Source of the DNA: Flavobacteriaceae bacterium
Lineage (GTDB): Bacteria > Bacteroidota > Bacteroidia > Flavobacteriales > Weeksellaceae
Assembly (NCBI GenBank): GCA_030538275.1
Contig: JAUNUH010000010.1
Span: forward strand, 1-64,000
Direction: 5' to 3'
Length of the DNA stretch: 64,000 bases
Position numbers and translations under genes: made by a program. The number at the start of each line of letters is the position of its first letter. Within the stretch, counting starts at the first letter, position 1. Positions 27,439 through 37,580 of this stretch are shown piece after piece. The notes under the pieces are model-generated. The model saw only the letters and a list, made by a program, of their open reading frames with translations, did not search any database and had not been told where the DNA came from.

Positions 27439-29013
27439 TTATGGCATCCACCATAGTTTGCTGTGGAGGTTGTCAAGATGATTTAATCTATTGATTGCTT
27501 GTTGGTAATTTTCTCCATTGAAGCTATGCTCGCCTAATGGATATCTTACACGATAGGGTATATCATCGATATCTTCTAATGGAACAAATGTATATGTAGC
27601 GCCATTTATTTCAGTTCCGATTTCGCCAGGTAATAATAATATATCTGTATCGGGATAGCCGGTTCTTCTATATTCAGACCAGGCTTCTTGTGACTGCAGG
27701 AAGAGTGCGATGTATTTTTGGGTAATTACATGCTCTTGATTTGCTGCAGGTAAAGAAGAAATATAAGAAACGATTTTTGATTCTGCCACTCCCCATCTTT
27801 CCATAGATGCCCTTACACCTTCTTCATAATTCGCTTGGCTCCATCCGTTCATTTCTGATAGGATAAATTGAACTTCGGCAAATTCCATTAACATCTCGGG
27901 ATGGCTTGGTGATAAAATAGAACTGCTGAAAAACGAGAGATTGTTTTGATTATTATTGGCAGAAATTCTGGTTTCAGGTAATCCATAGGGCATTCCTTGA
28001 TAATCAAACACATTATCGCTTGGGGTATAATTCCCGTTTCCTACATCTGCAATTCTGGTATTGATTGGTGCTGCCATTTGTTGTAATCGTGGGTCTTCAC
28101 CATAATCGCCATTTACACCCTGCAATAATTGTATAAACTGGTCATTAACCGCAAAATCTGTTCGATTTTCCACAAAAAAAGCTCTCCATAACGGGTTACC
28201 TTCTAAGGCTGCAGTTCCGTAATGCAATGCTGCATTGTCTTGATTTGATTCAAAAACACCTGCCACAACTGCCTCATTCATAGCTGCTTGGGCTGATGGC
28301 AGCACATGTTTTACCCTATTAGCAATTCTAAGTCGTAGTGAATTTGCAAACTTTTTCCATTTTGCGGCATCACCTTGATAAATAGGGTCACCTGAAACAA
28401 AAACGCTTTCCCCCAAAACAAATTGTGAGCTCGCCTCACCCAACTCTTTGATCATATCTGCATAAATCTTATCTTGAGTTGCATATTTAGGATTTAAATA
28501 ACCATTATTCAATTGCAAAGCTTGGAAATCAGGATCGACCGTGCCGTAGGAATAATACGGAACATCACCAAAATGTTCTACAAGCATTAAAAAAGTATAA
28601 GTGAGCATAACTCTACTTGCAGCTATTTGGTTTTGTGGATTGCCAGATGCTTCCATCATAATAGCTGTTGCTGGGTCTTCAACCAAATCGATTATTTTTT
28701 TGAAATTATTGGCTGCAAAGTACAATTGATCCCATCCGGTTTGTGCAGAAGCAGGTCTGTATTGATAGATATCTTCTTCTACATAATTGATTTGCGCCGT
28801 GTACTGGACCCAAGGATGAATCATTCTTCCTCCCATCCAGCCATCACGTGTATTATCCATCACACGTTTGGTTGCTCTATTGAAAATCGTATGGCTCGGC
28901 ACCACCTCGGGTTCGTTTGGATTTATATTTAATTCTTCCAAACCACTATCACACGACGTGAGCGTCATTAAACCGATAAGAGCAATTCCTATAATTTTAT
29001 AATATGTATTCAT
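27439..29013 (-). CDS. SusD/RagB family lipoprotein (SusD-like_2 type)
   Basis: A 524-residue lipoprotein with lipobox LTSC (Cys21) and the typical start LEELNINPNEPE. The pattern WDQLYFAANNFKKIIDL (about residues 93-109) and MLTYTFLMLVEHFGDVPYY fit the SusD-like_2 branch (PF12771) rather than the classical RagB form of the neighbouring pair. It would be the surface ligand-binding partner of the SusC encoded 15 bp upstream. Members of this branch occur with transporters for varied substrates, including peptides; nothing local fixes the ligand. Confidence 0.92.
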   Translation of the reverse strand: MNTYYKIIGIALIGLMTLTSCDSGLEELNINPNEPEVVPSHTIFNRATKRVMDNTRDGWMGGRMIHPWVQYTAQINYVEEDIYQYRPASAQTGWDQLYFAANNFKKIIDLVEDPATAIMMEASGNPQNQIAASRVMLTYTFLMLVEHFGDVPYYSYGTVDPDFQALQLNNGYLNPKYATQDKIYADMIKELGEASSQFVLGESVFVSGDPIYQGDAAKWKKFANSLRLRIANRVKHVLPSAQAAMNEAVVAGVFESNQDNAALHYGTAALEGNPLWRAFFVENRTDFAVNDQFIQLLQGVNGDYGEDPRLQQMAAPINTRIADVGNGNYTPSDNVFDYQGMPYGLPETRISANNNQNNLSFFSSSILSPSHPEMLMEFAEVQFILSEMNGWSQANYEEGVRASMERWGVAESKIVSYISSLPAANQEHVITQKYIALFLQSQEAWSEYRRTGYPDTDILLLPGEIGTEINGATYTFVPLEDIDDIPYRVRYPLGEHSFNGENYQQAINRLNHLDNLHSKLWWMP

Positions 29014-29028
29014 AATTTATTTAAATTT

Positions 29029-32000
29029 TTAGAATTGTAATTTTAAATTCATTCCATAAGTTCTCGTAGGTGGTAAGCTACCTCCTTCTAGCCCTTGAAT
29101 ATTACCACTTCCAGATGTGGCCATTTCGGGGTCGAAATTCTTATTATCTAATCCCCAAGTAAGCAGGTTTCTTCCAAATAGAGATACATCAACTCCTTTG
29201 AAAGGCCCTAGGAAATTCTGTGGAAATGAATAAGTAAGTGTTACGTCTCTTAATTTGAAATAATCTGCATCAAAAACGTTTTGGCTATGTGGACCGGAAT
29301 AATACCAAGCACCCCAAATAAACGCAGGAATGTTTACATCATTCGGGCTGGTATCCGTAACAGTGTAATTTCCATTTTGATCATAAGTAATTGTACCTTG
29401 AACTCCATCCATCACGATTCCGTTTTCACGGATTCCGTTGGCTGCTGTTTCTTCTAACATACCACTGTACATACCCCACATATTTGAAGTAGAGAAATAT
29501 TTTCCGCCCTTTTGCATATCTATCAAAAAGGAAAGTGCCAGATTCTTGTATCTAATGGTATTTCTTAAACCCATATTATAATCAGGTAAAACAGATCCCA
29601 AATCTTGTACTTGTGCAGTTCTTGCATAGCGTCCATTAGGTAGAATAACTTTATTACCTGCATTGTCATATACAAAGTCAAATCCTCTTAATTGGCCATA
29701 CTTTTTACCTGCTACTGCCCACAATTGAATATTAAAAGGTGCATTGGTCAATCTTAAAGCATCGATTCCTTCTAAAAGTCCCTCTACCATATTGTCATTT
29801 TTGGCAAAATTCCAAGTGATATCCCAAGAGAAATCTTGTGTTTTCAATGGCGAAGCATATACCAATGCTTCAATACCTTTATTTCGCATATCAGCTGAGT
29901 TTTCTGCAGTAGCGCTAAATCCAGTTGTACTCGAAATTTGTACAGGCATTAATAATTGTGATGACTTTTGATCGTAATAGGTTACATCAAAACCAAATCT
30001 ACCTTTGAACATGGACATTTCGAGACCAACTTCCCAAGAATCTACATTTTCTGCTACTAATTCATTATTTTTATTTGTGGTAGTTAGCGTAAAAGTAGGC
30101 GCACCATTGAAAGTTCCACCCGAAACAAATGTATTTAACAACTGATAAGCATCGGTATCATTACCAGAACGTGCCCAACCAGCTCTAATTTTACCAAATC
30201 TTAACCAATTTTCTTTTATTAATTCCGAGAAAACAAAGCTTCCAGAAACGGATGGGTAGAAATATGAGTTGTTATGAGCTGGTAGTGTAGAAGACCAATC
30301 ATTTCTTGCCGTACCTTCCACAAAGAAAATATCATTGAATCCGATGGATAATAATCCTAGCAATGAGTTAACTCGTCGTTGTCTCAAAAAATTTGTAACG
30401 GTTGGTGTATCTGTAGAGTTTCCTAAATTATAAATTCCAGGTGCTATGAGTCCACCTTCTGTATTGGCTAGTACGCTTTTGTAATATTCATCTCTAATGT
30501 TACCACCAATAAATGAATTCACGCTGATGGTTCCATAATCTCGGTCATAGTGTAATCTTGTTTCGTAATTTAATTCACGTGCATTTCTATTTACTTGTGA
30601 ATATTCAGATTGAGCCTGAGAGCCAATTGCTACTCGTTCTGAACCGGTCATTGCGTAGCCATCGCCATAAATATTACCCATGGCGTAAAGATGATTTGTA
30701 ATATTATATCTAAGTTTTAAATTTCCATAAAATCTATTTCTTTCATCTTCTGCCGTATTCATATAAGCGGTCCAGTATGGATTGTCTGAATACAGAGGTT
30801 CGCCATTATCCCAACCTCTTCGATTCCATGTACGTTGTGAACCATTGGGTAAAATGTAGTTACGCAGTCTGCCATAATCTAATTGTCTTTGCCCCCATTG
30901 CAGCATTTTTTGAATTACTGAATTATCACCGTATCCTACTTCAGGTCGATTGAATGCATTATTATTCACATAAGTTAAATCTCCCGATACAGTAAGCTTT
31001 TCACTGAATTTTGAATTTATTCCCAAATTCACTGAATTTCTAGTCAATTTAGAATTAGGAAACATTCCATCTACATACAAATTAGAATATGACATTCTCA
31101 TTACAGAATTATCAAATGATTTAGAAAATGCAATAGAATTATTATAGGTAACCCCGGTTTGGAAAAATGTTTTAGCATCATTTTCGGGAGCAACCCATGG
31201 TCTTGGTCTCAAATAATCATTAGGGAATTCAGGGTCGAATGCATCCCAGTGAAGCACGCTAATATTTGGATCATAACGCGGACCCCAGCTTTCATCCATA
31301 GAATATTCTACAATATTATAGGTATTTCCATTAATATCTACTTGCTCAAAAGTGTCACTTGAACCTCCACCATATAGTCTTTGTAATTTTGGAAATAGAC
31401 TAATGCTTTCGAAAGAAACTCCTGAATTTATCTCGACTTGGTCCACACCTTTTCTACCAGATTTGGTTGTGATTAATATCACCCCGTTCATACCTCTGGA
31501 GCCGTACAGGGCAGACGCAGCTCCACCTTTTAGTACTGATACTTTTTCGATATTATTAGGGTCGATATCAAATGAATTATCACCGTAATCTCGTCCTCCA
31601 GCACCTCTTTGGGTATTGACGGAATTAAAATTATCGTTACTCATGGGAATCCCATCCACTACAATAAGTGGTCTATTCTCTTGAGTTACAGATGCTGCAC
31701 CTCTCAACAATACGCGGGCAGATCCACCCATATTTCCACTGGGTGTAGAAATCTGAACACCCGCTACGTTACCTGATAGAGAAGAAAGTGCGTTATTGCT
31801 TTTTGAAGCATTCAACATATCCCCATCCACTTCTTGTACAGCATATCCCAATGCTTTCTTTTCTCTTTCGATTCCAAGTGCAGTAGCAACCGTAGTTCCT
31901 AAATCCACAGAACCGCCCTTACTCAATTCGAGATTGTAGTTATTGGCATTTCCTACAGCAATACTGCTCGAATCAAATCCAATGAATTCAACAGCAACCG

Positions 32001-32208
32001 TATCGCCTTGATTTACGCTTAAGGTGTAATTACCGTTGGCATCGGTATATACACCGTTGTCGGTACCCTGTACATATACATATGCATCTGCAACAGGGAA
32101 ACCATCTGAATCCGTTACTTGCCCTGTAATTGTTTTCTGTTGGGCCCAAGCAAAGATGGATCCAGCCAGAAAAATCGAAGTTACAAGTAACTTAATGTTT
32201 GTCCTCAT
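29029..32208 (-). CDS. SusC/RagA family TonB-dependent transporter
   Basis: A 1059-residue outer-membrane receptor. It has a signal peptide (about 1-22, AWAQ), a carboxypeptidase-D-like domain starting KTITGQVTDSDGFPVADA (about 25-42), a plug with RVLLRGAASVTQENRPLIVVDG (about 165-186, abbreviated in family terms to LRG...VVDG) and SVLKGGAASALYGSRGMNGVI (about 224-243), then the barrel ending in LKLQF with a terminal Phe. It pairs with the SusD-like protein downstream. The 244-bp AT-rich gap upstream to infB holds no clear gene; a promoter is expected there but I could not place one firmly. Confidence 0.95.
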   Translation of the reverse strand: MRTNIKLLVTSIFLAGSIFAWAQQKTITGQVTDSDGFPVADAYVYVQGTDNGVYTDANGNYTLSVNQGDTVAVEFIGFDSSSIAVGNANNYNLELSKGGSVDLGTTVATALGIEREKKALGYAVQEVDGDMLNASKSNNALSSLSGNVAGVQISTPSGNMGGSARVLLRGAASVTQENRPLIVVDGIPMSNDNFNSVNTQRGAGGRDYGDNSFDIDPNNIEKVSVLKGGAASALYGSRGMNGVILITTKSGRKGVDQVEINSGVSFESISLFPKLQRLYGGGSSDTFEQVDINGNTYNIVEYSMDESWGPRYDPNISVLHWDAFDPEFPNDYLRPRPWVAPENDAKTFFQTGVTYNNSIAFSKSFDNSVMRMSYSNLYVDGMFPNSKLTRNSVNLGINSKFSEKLTVSGDLTYVNNNAFNRPEVGYGDNSVIQKMLQWGQRQLDYGRLRNYILPNGSQRTWNRRGWDNGEPLYSDNPYWTAYMNTAEDERNRFYGNLKLRYNITNHLYAMGNIYGDGYAMTGSERVAIGSQAQSEYSQVNRNARELNYETRLHYDRDYGTISVNSFIGGNIRDEYYKSVLANTEGGLIAPGIYNLGNSTDTPTVTNFLRQRRVNSLLGLLSIGFNDIFFVEGTARNDWSSTLPAHNNSYFYPSVSGSFVFSELIKENWLRFGKIRAGWARSGNDTDAYQLLNTFVSGGTFNGAPTFTLTTTNKNNELVAENVDSWEVGLEMSMFKGRFGFDVTYYDQKSSQLLMPVQISSTTGFSATAENSADMRNKGIEALVYASPLKTQDFSWDITWNFAKNDNMVEGLLEGIDALRLTNAPFNIQLWAVAGKKYGQLRGFDFVYDNAGNKVILPNGRYARTAQVQDLGSVLPDYNMGLRNTIRYKNLALSFLIDMQKGGKYFSTSNMWGMYSGMLEETAANGIRENGIVMDGVQGTITYDQNGNYTVTDTSPNDVNIPAFIWGAWYYSGPHSQNVFDADYFKLRDVTLTYSFPQNFLGPFKGVDVSLFGRNLLTWGLDNKNFDPEMATSGSGNIQGLEGGSLPPTRTYGMNLKLQF

Positions 32209-32452
32209 AAATTATAGTTTTTAAAAAATTCTAAAGCTAAATTAAAAACAATTTTACATTTATAAAAATTTTAACATTAAATACTTGATAAATCAACAAA
32301 CTTTGATTGCATTTAATGCGACAAATTTGATTTATTTTTAACAAATAAAAAATTATTATTCCGAAATTGATATTCCCAATATGGAATTAATAAAAAAAAT
32401 GCCATAAAAATAATATTTACGACATTTTATTATTTAATGATGTTGTAGTATA

Positions 32453-35302
32453 TTACAACTTCTTTTTCACCTCTTTTATCGTGTAGGCTTCAATAATATC
32501 TCCCACTTGAATATCGTTGAAATTCTTGATATTCAGACCACATTCATAGCCCTTGTTCACTTCTTTGACATCGTCTTTGTATCTCTTGAGACTGGCTAAT
32601 TCACCATCGTGAATAACTACACCATCTCGAATAAGTCTGATTTTTGAATTTCTGAAGATTTTTCCATCCAATACCATACAACCTGCAATCGTGCCGACTT
32701 TGGATATTTTGAAGGTTTCGCGAATTTCTACGTTTCCTGTAATTTCTTCTTTCAAATCGGGTGAAAGCATTCCTTCCATAGCCTCTTTGACATCGTTGAT
32801 CGCGTCATAAATAATAGAGTATGTTCTGATTTCAACTTCTTCCTTATCTGCAATATCTCTCGCTGTAACGTTGGGCCTTACATTAAACCCAATAATTACA
32901 GCATCAGAGGCAGATGCCAATAGCACATCAGATTCTGTAATCTGCCCTACACCTCTATGTAGAATATTTACATGTATTTCTTGTGTAGAAAGCTTTTGCA
33001 GTGAATCCGTTAAGGCTTCTACAGATCCGTCCACATCTCCTTTCAAGATGATATTGAGTTCTTGGAAGTCTCCTAATGCAATACGGCGACCGATTTCGTC
33101 GAGCGTAATATGTTTTTGGGTTCGGATGGTTTGTTCGCGCTGTAACTGGCTTCGTTTTGTGGCAAGACTTTTTGCTTCTCTTTCGTCTTGGAAAACTCTG
33201 AATTTATCACCAGCAGTAGGTGCGCCATCCAATCCCAAAACCGTAACAGGTGTAGAGGGACCTGCAGATTGAATGTGTTTTCCTCTCTCATCGAGCATAG
33301 CTCGTACTTTTCCATGGTGGCTACCTGCCAGTAAATAGTCACCTACCTTGAGGGTTCCGTTTTGAACAATAATGGTAGAAACATATCCTCGTCCTTTGTC
33401 GAGAGATGCTTCGACTACCGTACCCAATGCTTCGCGATTGGGGTTGGCTTTGAGTTCGAGAATTTCTGCTTCGAGCAGAACTTTTTCTAGTAATTCATCT
33501 ACATTCAAACCGGTTTTGGCAGATATGTCCTGAGATTGTAAACTTCCACCCCAATCTTCTACCAACAAATTCTTGGTGGCGAGTTGTTCTTTCACCTTTT
33601 CGGGATTTGCGGTGGGTTTATCTATTTTGTTGATGGCAAAAATCATGGGTACACCTGCGGCTTGAGCGTGACTTATAGCCTCTTCTGTTTGGGGCATGAT
33701 TTGGTCATCTGCAGCTATTACGATGATAGCAATATCTGTAAGTTTGGCTCCACGTGCACGCATGGCGGTAAAGGCTTCGTGACCTGGAGTATCTAAAAAC
33801 GCAATACGTTTTTCTGGGGTAACCTGCACGCTGTAAGCTCCCATATGCTGTGTAATTCCACCAGATTCACCAGCAATTACATTGGCTTTTCTAATGTAGT
33901 CTAGCAAAGAGGTTTTTCCGTGGTCCACGTGTCCCATTACGGTAACGATAGGTGCGCGTGCCACCAAGTCTTTTTCTTGGTCGCTTCCGTCGTCTACAAT
34001 GGCTTCTTCTATTTCGGCATCTGCAAATTGAGCATCATACCCGAATTCGTCTGCTACCAATTCTATGGCCTGTGCATCTAGACGTTGATTCATAGTAACC
34101 ATCATTCCCAGAGACATACAAGAAGATATGACTTCCATCACAGATACGTTCATAAGAGATGCGAGTTCATTTACGGTAACAAATTCGGTTACACGTAGTG
34201 TTTTGTCTTTCTCCATTTCGAGCTGTTCCTGCTCTTCCTGTTCGAGTCGAAATCTTCGTTTGTCTCTTCTGTGTTTAGCTGCTCTTGATTTTCCGCCTTT
34301 GCTGGTAAGTTTTTCGAGTGTTTCTTTGATTTGTTTTTGAACTTCCTCTTCGGTAAGTTCTGTTACATCTTTTCTTTGTGGTCTTGTATTTCTATTTTGT
34401 GGACCTTTTACCTCGTCTAGTCTTACGTTTTGGCGAATACGTTTGCGTTTGCGCTTTGTTTTATTTTCCTCTTTCGCTTTTTCTTTCTCTTTTTTCTTTT
34501 CTTCAAATTGCGAAAGGTCTATTTTACCTACTTGGGTTATTCCTTCAAGTTTTTTGTACTTGGTTTCTACTTTTTCCGATTCTTGCGTTTCGGCGGGTTT
34601 AGCAACAGTTGTTTCTATAGGTTTTTGTGTATTAATTTCTTGTTCAGGTATAGGTGCAGGAGCAGGAGTTTCCGTTTTTTTAGTTTCTTGCGGCCGAACT
34701 TTTGGTTGTGTTTCTTTGTTTCTTCTGGTTCTTGCTTCTTTTTCTGCTGGAAGTTCAATTTTACCTAATTTGGTAAGGCCTGGTAATTTTTTGCGGTCTG
34801 AAATTATTTCTTCTGCGGTTTGTTGGCTTTCCACTTTTTCTGGTTCTGCCTCTAGCTTTTGTGTTTCTTGTGCTTTTAAAGCTTCTAATCTTGCGGCTTC
34901 TTCTTTTTCTGCTTTTTCTGCTGCAATGCGTTCAGCTTCTTCCTTCAAACGCTTTTCTTCTGCTTCTTTTTGCCGTTTCTCATCCTCCAGTTTTGCTTTT
35001 TCTTCAGCTTCTTTGCGTGCGGCTTCAATTCTGGCTTGTTCCTCTTCTTTAGCTCTTTTTTCGGCTTCTCTTTTTTCCTTTTGTTCTTGTTCGTATTTAT
35101 TGATTACCACCTCTTCTGATGCTTCTCGTTGAAGTCTATCGGCGTCAAACTTCTGAATAAGAAGTCTGTACGCATCTTCATCAATTTTGGTATTAGGGCT
35201 ACGATCGATTTCTATAGAATTTTCTGCAAGAAAATCTACAGCCCTATCGATAGAGATGTTTAATTCTTTTAATACTTTACTTAATCTGTAAGATGCAGGC
35301 AT
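32453..35302 (-). CDS. infB: Translation initiation factor IF-2
   Basis: A 949-residue factor with a long, highly charged Lys/Glu/Ala-rich N-terminal extension (about residues 70-360), as in other Bacteroidetes IF-2s. The GTPase domain has G1 GHVDHGKTS (about 454-462), G3 DTPGHE and G4 NKID, followed by domains II-IV. It places initiator tRNA on the 30S subunit. It is the third gene of rimP-nusA-infB, with a 122-bp gap after nusA. A long open frame on the opposite strand of the low-complexity region is an artefact of its codon composition. Confidence 0.97.
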   Translation of the reverse strand: MPASYRLSKVLKELNISIDRAVDFLAENSIEIDRSPNTKIDEDAYRLLIQKFDADRLQREASEEVVINKYEQEQKEKREAEKRAKEEEQARIEAARKEAEEKAKLEDEKRQKEAEEKRLKEEAERIAAEKAEKEEAARLEALKAQETQKLEAEPEKVESQQTAEEIISDRKKLPGLTKLGKIELPAEKEARTRRNKETQPKVRPQETKKTETPAPAPIPEQEINTQKPIETTVAKPAETQESEKVETKYKKLEGITQVGKIDLSQFEEKKKEKEKAKEENKTKRKRKRIRQNVRLDEVKGPQNRNTRPQRKDVTELTEEEVQKQIKETLEKLTSKGGKSRAAKHRRDKRRFRLEQEEQEQLEMEKDKTLRVTEFVTVNELASLMNVSVMEVISSCMSLGMMVTMNQRLDAQAIELVADEFGYDAQFADAEIEEAIVDDGSDQEKDLVARAPIVTVMGHVDHGKTSLLDYIRKANVIAGESGGITQHMGAYSVQVTPEKRIAFLDTPGHEAFTAMRARGAKLTDIAIIVIAADDQIMPQTEEAISHAQAAGVPMIFAINKIDKPTANPEKVKEQLATKNLLVEDWGGSLQSQDISAKTGLNVDELLEKVLLEAEILELKANPNREALGTVVEASLDKGRGYVSTIIVQNGTLKVGDYLLAGSHHGKVRAMLDERGKHIQSAGPSTPVTVLGLDGAPTAGDKFRVFQDEREAKSLATKRSQLQREQTIRTQKHITLDEIGRRIALGDFQELNIILKGDVDGSVEALTDSLQKLSTQEIHVNILHRGVGQITESDVLLASASDAVIIGFNVRPNVTARDIADKEEVEIRTYSIIYDAINDVKEAMEGMLSPDLKEEITGNVEIRETFKISKVGTIAGCMVLDGKIFRNSKIRLIRDGVVIHDGELASLKRYKDDVKEVNKGYECGLNIKNFNDIQVGDIIEAYTIKEVKKKL

Positions 35303-35424
35303 ATATGCGCTTTGTTTCTTATGGCGTGCAAATGTACTAAGAACTTTACACTTTTTGTTTATATTCCTTTATTTATATGTAAAATTGAATCATTCTTTTG
35401 TTCTTATTTTACATTTATTTTTTT

Positions 35425-36699
35425 TTATTCTTCGGTTGAGTTATCTTTTTCGTCATCGTTGTCTGAAAAGTCGAATTCATTTTTGAGGATTCTTCTTACA
35501 TCTACAATGGTTTCATATTCTAGATCGGTTCGATTTACCAAGTCGTCTATATCTTGTTCCAGCACGGATTTGGCTGTATCGAGGCCTATTTTTTTGAATG
35601 TTTCGATTACCCATTCATCTATTTCGTCATTGAATTCGGACAGCATTACATCTTCGTCTGAAGGTATGTCGCGGAAAATGTCAATTTCTTTTCCGAGCAT
35701 TTGAGATGCCAATCTCACATTATACCCTCCTTTACCGATAGCTCTTGAGACTTCTTCTGGCTTCACGAATACGGCAATATGGTTTTCTGCTTCATCGATT
35801 TCGAGTCTGGAAATATGTGCAGGGCTCAAGGCTCTTTGCGTCATTAATTGCTCGTTTGTAGTGTAATTGATGACGTCTATATTTTCATTCCGCAATTCAC
35901 GAACGATGCTGTGAATGCGCGATCCTTTCATTCCTACACAGGCTCCTACGGGGTCTATTCTATCGTCATAGGATTCGACGGCAACTTTTGCTTTTTCTCC
36001 AGGTATTCGAACTACTTTTTTAATGGTTATCAAACCATCAAATATTTCGGGAATTTCTTGTTCAAAGAGTTTTTCTAGAAATGCAGGAGAGGTTCTGGAT
36101 AGCATAATTTGCGGTTTGCTTCCTTTTAGATTCACTTCGTTTACAACTGCTCTTATGGTATCTCCTTTTCTGAAAAAGTCTGATGGGATTTGTTGGTCTT
36201 TGGTAAGCACCATTTCGTTCTGGTCGTCGTCTATGACAATCACATGTCCTCGGCGTATATGGTGTACTTCACCGCTCACGATTTCGCCTTCCATATCTTT
36301 GAATTTTTCATAGATATTGGCATTGTCGTGTTCCATGATTTTGCCTACGAGTGTTTGTCGTAGTGCCAGTACTGCTCGTCTTCCCAGATCACTAATGAGG
36401 ACTGTTTCTGACACGTCTTCTCCTACTTCGAAATCGGGTTCTATTTTGCGTGCATCTGTAAGTGAAATTTCTGCACTTTCATCTTCTACTTCGCCGTCTT
36501 CTACAACGATTCGGTTATGGTAAATTTCCAAATCTCCTTTGTCTGGATTTACAATAATATCGAAGTGGTCATCTGATCCGTACTTTTTCCTTAATACGGT
36601 TTTAAGTGCCTCTTCTAGAATTGCCATCAGGGTGATTCGGTCTATATTTTTTTCGTCTTTGAATTCAATAAAAGATTCAATGAGTGCATGATTGTCCAT
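35425..36699 (-). CDS. nusA: Transcription termination/antitermination factor NusA
   Basis: A 424-residue NusA with an N-terminal RNA-polymerase-binding domain (to about 130), an S1 domain (about 133-200, including GEIVSGEVHHIRRGHVIV), and KH1/KH2 domains (about 230-345) with VGACVGMKGSRI and AIGKGGYNVRLA GxxG motifs. The acidic C-terminal tail after about 345 lacks the two full acidic repeats of E. coli NusA, as is usual outside Proteobacteria. It modulates pausing and termination. Because it is encoded behind a terminator-like leader hairpin (37196-37227), autoregulation is possible. Confidence 0.96.
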   Translation of the reverse strand: MDNHALIESFIEFKDEKNIDRITLMAILEEALKTVLRKKYGSDDHFDIIVNPDKGDLEIYHNRIVVEDGEVEDESAEISLTDARKIEPDFEVGEDVSETVLISDLGRRAVLALRQTLVGKIMEHDNANIYEKFKDMEGEIVSGEVHHIRRGHVIVIDDDQNEMVLTKDQQIPSDFFRKGDTIRAVVNEVNLKGSKPQIMLSRTSPAFLEKLFEQEIPEIFDGLITIKKVVRIPGEKAKVAVESYDDRIDPVGACVGMKGSRIHSIVRELRNENIDVINYTTNEQLMTQRALSPAHISRLEIDEAENHIAVFVKPEEVSRAIGKGGYNVRLASQMLGKEIDIFRDIPSDEDVMLSEFNDEIDEWVIETFKKIGLDTAKSVLEQDIDDLVNRTDLEYETIVDVRRILKNEFDFSDNDDEKDNSTEE

Positions 36700-36710
36700 A
36701 CTGAATGAAT

Positions 36711-37172
36711 TTATATTTCTATTTGAATAATTGCTTTTTGTATGTCGTTGTAATTTATAGTTTCTGTTTTGGTCACGGTATGTTTTCCTTTTCCAACAGG
36801 TTTATTTTCTCTTACTTTCCATTCTACGATTATGTCTTGCTCGTTGGCGGCAATTAATGTTCCTTCTATTTCGTTATTATTGGAATTAATTTTAATTTTT
36901 CGGCCGATATTTTTTTTGAATTGTCTTGGTGAATTGAGAGATCGATTGATTCCTGGCGAGGAAACCATGAGCGAAAAATCTTCTTGTTCTCTATCCAAGT
37001 TATGTTCTATATGTCGGCTAATTCGTACAACTTCTTCTATATCGAGTCCGTGATCACCATCGACTAATACTTCTATTTTGTTTCCAGGCAAAATTGACCA
37101 ATCGACCAAAAACAGCTCGGGATTTTCATCGATAGCTTCTTGAATAAGTCTCTGTACCTCAACGGTATTCAT
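36711..37172 (-). CDS. rimP: Ribosome maturation factor RimP
   Basis: A 153-residue protein with the two RimP domains: an N-terminal alpha/beta domain with KIEVLVDGDHGLDIEEVVRISR (about residues 28-49, key residues IEVLVDGD) and MVSSPGINRSL (about 68-78), then a C-terminal SH3-like barrel. It assists 30S subunit maturation. It starts the rimP-nusA-infB operon, 11 bp before nusA, an arrangement conserved across bacteria. Confidence 0.94.
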   Translation of the reverse strand: MNTVEVQRLIQEAIDENPELFLVDWSILPGNKIEVLVDGDHGLDIEEVVRISRHIEHNLDREQEDFSLMVSSPGINRSLNSPRQFKKNIGRKIKINSNNNEIEGTLIAANEQDIIVEWKVRENKPVGKGKHTVTKTETINYNDIQKAIIQIEI

Positions 37173-37195
37173 ATTTATAATTTTAATGTTTTAGA

Positions 37196-37227
37196 ACAAA
37201 AAAAGAGCATCGATTTGAGGCTCTTTT
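37196..37227 (-). promoter_or_regulatory. Terminator-like hairpin in the rimP-nusA-infB leader (possible attenuator)
   Basis: On the minus strand an 8-bp stem (37220-37227 with 37201-37208) with an 11-base loop is followed by seven or more Ts. It lies about 25 bases before the rimP start and downstream of a perfect TATATTTG -7 element at 37253-37260. A transcript from that promoter would have to read through it to reach rimP. It could instead be simply the terminator of upstream minus-strand transcription. Confidence 0.55.
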
Positions 37228-37252
37228 AGTGATTATTTCCCTAAAACTTCTG

Positions 37253-37260
37253 CAAATATA
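37253..37260 (-). promoter_or_regulatory. -7 element of the rimP-nusA-infB promoter
   Basis: TATATTTG on the minus strand matches TAnnTTTG exactly. It would give a leader of roughly 75 bases containing the hairpin at 37196-37227. No TTTG is visible at the ideal -33 position. Confidence 0.4.
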
Positions 37261-37349
37261 CGAATAAAATTGGAATGGGCATCATTTTTCTATATAATAT
37301 ATTACGTGCAATGATTTCTTGTTTAAGATTTTGGGGCCCTATTTATTGG

Positions 37350-37556
37350 TGCGCGTGAGGGATGCGTAGGGCTTGGTCACGTTACGGCCTACTGCACAAA
37401 CCTTGTTGCCGTAAGGTGACGGAACCCCGTAGCAGCCCGACCCTGCAAAATTGCGGCTTGTTATTATCGAGCTTTGCAAGTGGATAGAGAAATAGACTTG
37501 CTAGTATGTATGGTGTAATGCGGGAGTTGGCCGTGATTTTGCAGGGGCACGCCCAA
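37350..37556 (-). repeat. Structured 3'-end repeat element, copy B
   Basis: It occupies most of the 408-bp gap between the Omp28-like gene and rimP; the rest holds the rimP promoter and leader. The plus strand reads GCGTGAGGGATGCGTAGGGC, then a hairpin (37376-37388 with 37408-37420, one mismatch), the core GTAGCAGCCCGACCC, a second hairpin (37441-37451 with 37536-37546, perfect) and CACGCCCAAAGAAAC. The order of conserved block, variable stem, core, variable stem and CGCCC end matches copies A and C, while stem sequences differ. On the minus strand it begins 16-25 bases after the stop codon at 37581. Confidence 0.6.
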
Positions 37557-37580
37557 AGAAACTTATTTAGCGTTGTAATA

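Noticed and set aside
32209-32452. A TTTG...TAnnTTTG promoter for the second SusC gene
   Set aside because: Several partial matches occur in this very AT-rich gap but none has good boxes at good spacing, so I did not call one.
34443-35132. A 229-residue open frame on the plus strand, rich in Ser, Phe and Ala
   Set aside because: It lies wholly antisense to the Lys/Glu/Ala-rich N-terminal region of infB; AAA/GAA/GCN codons read backwards give long stop-free frames. It has no conserved features.
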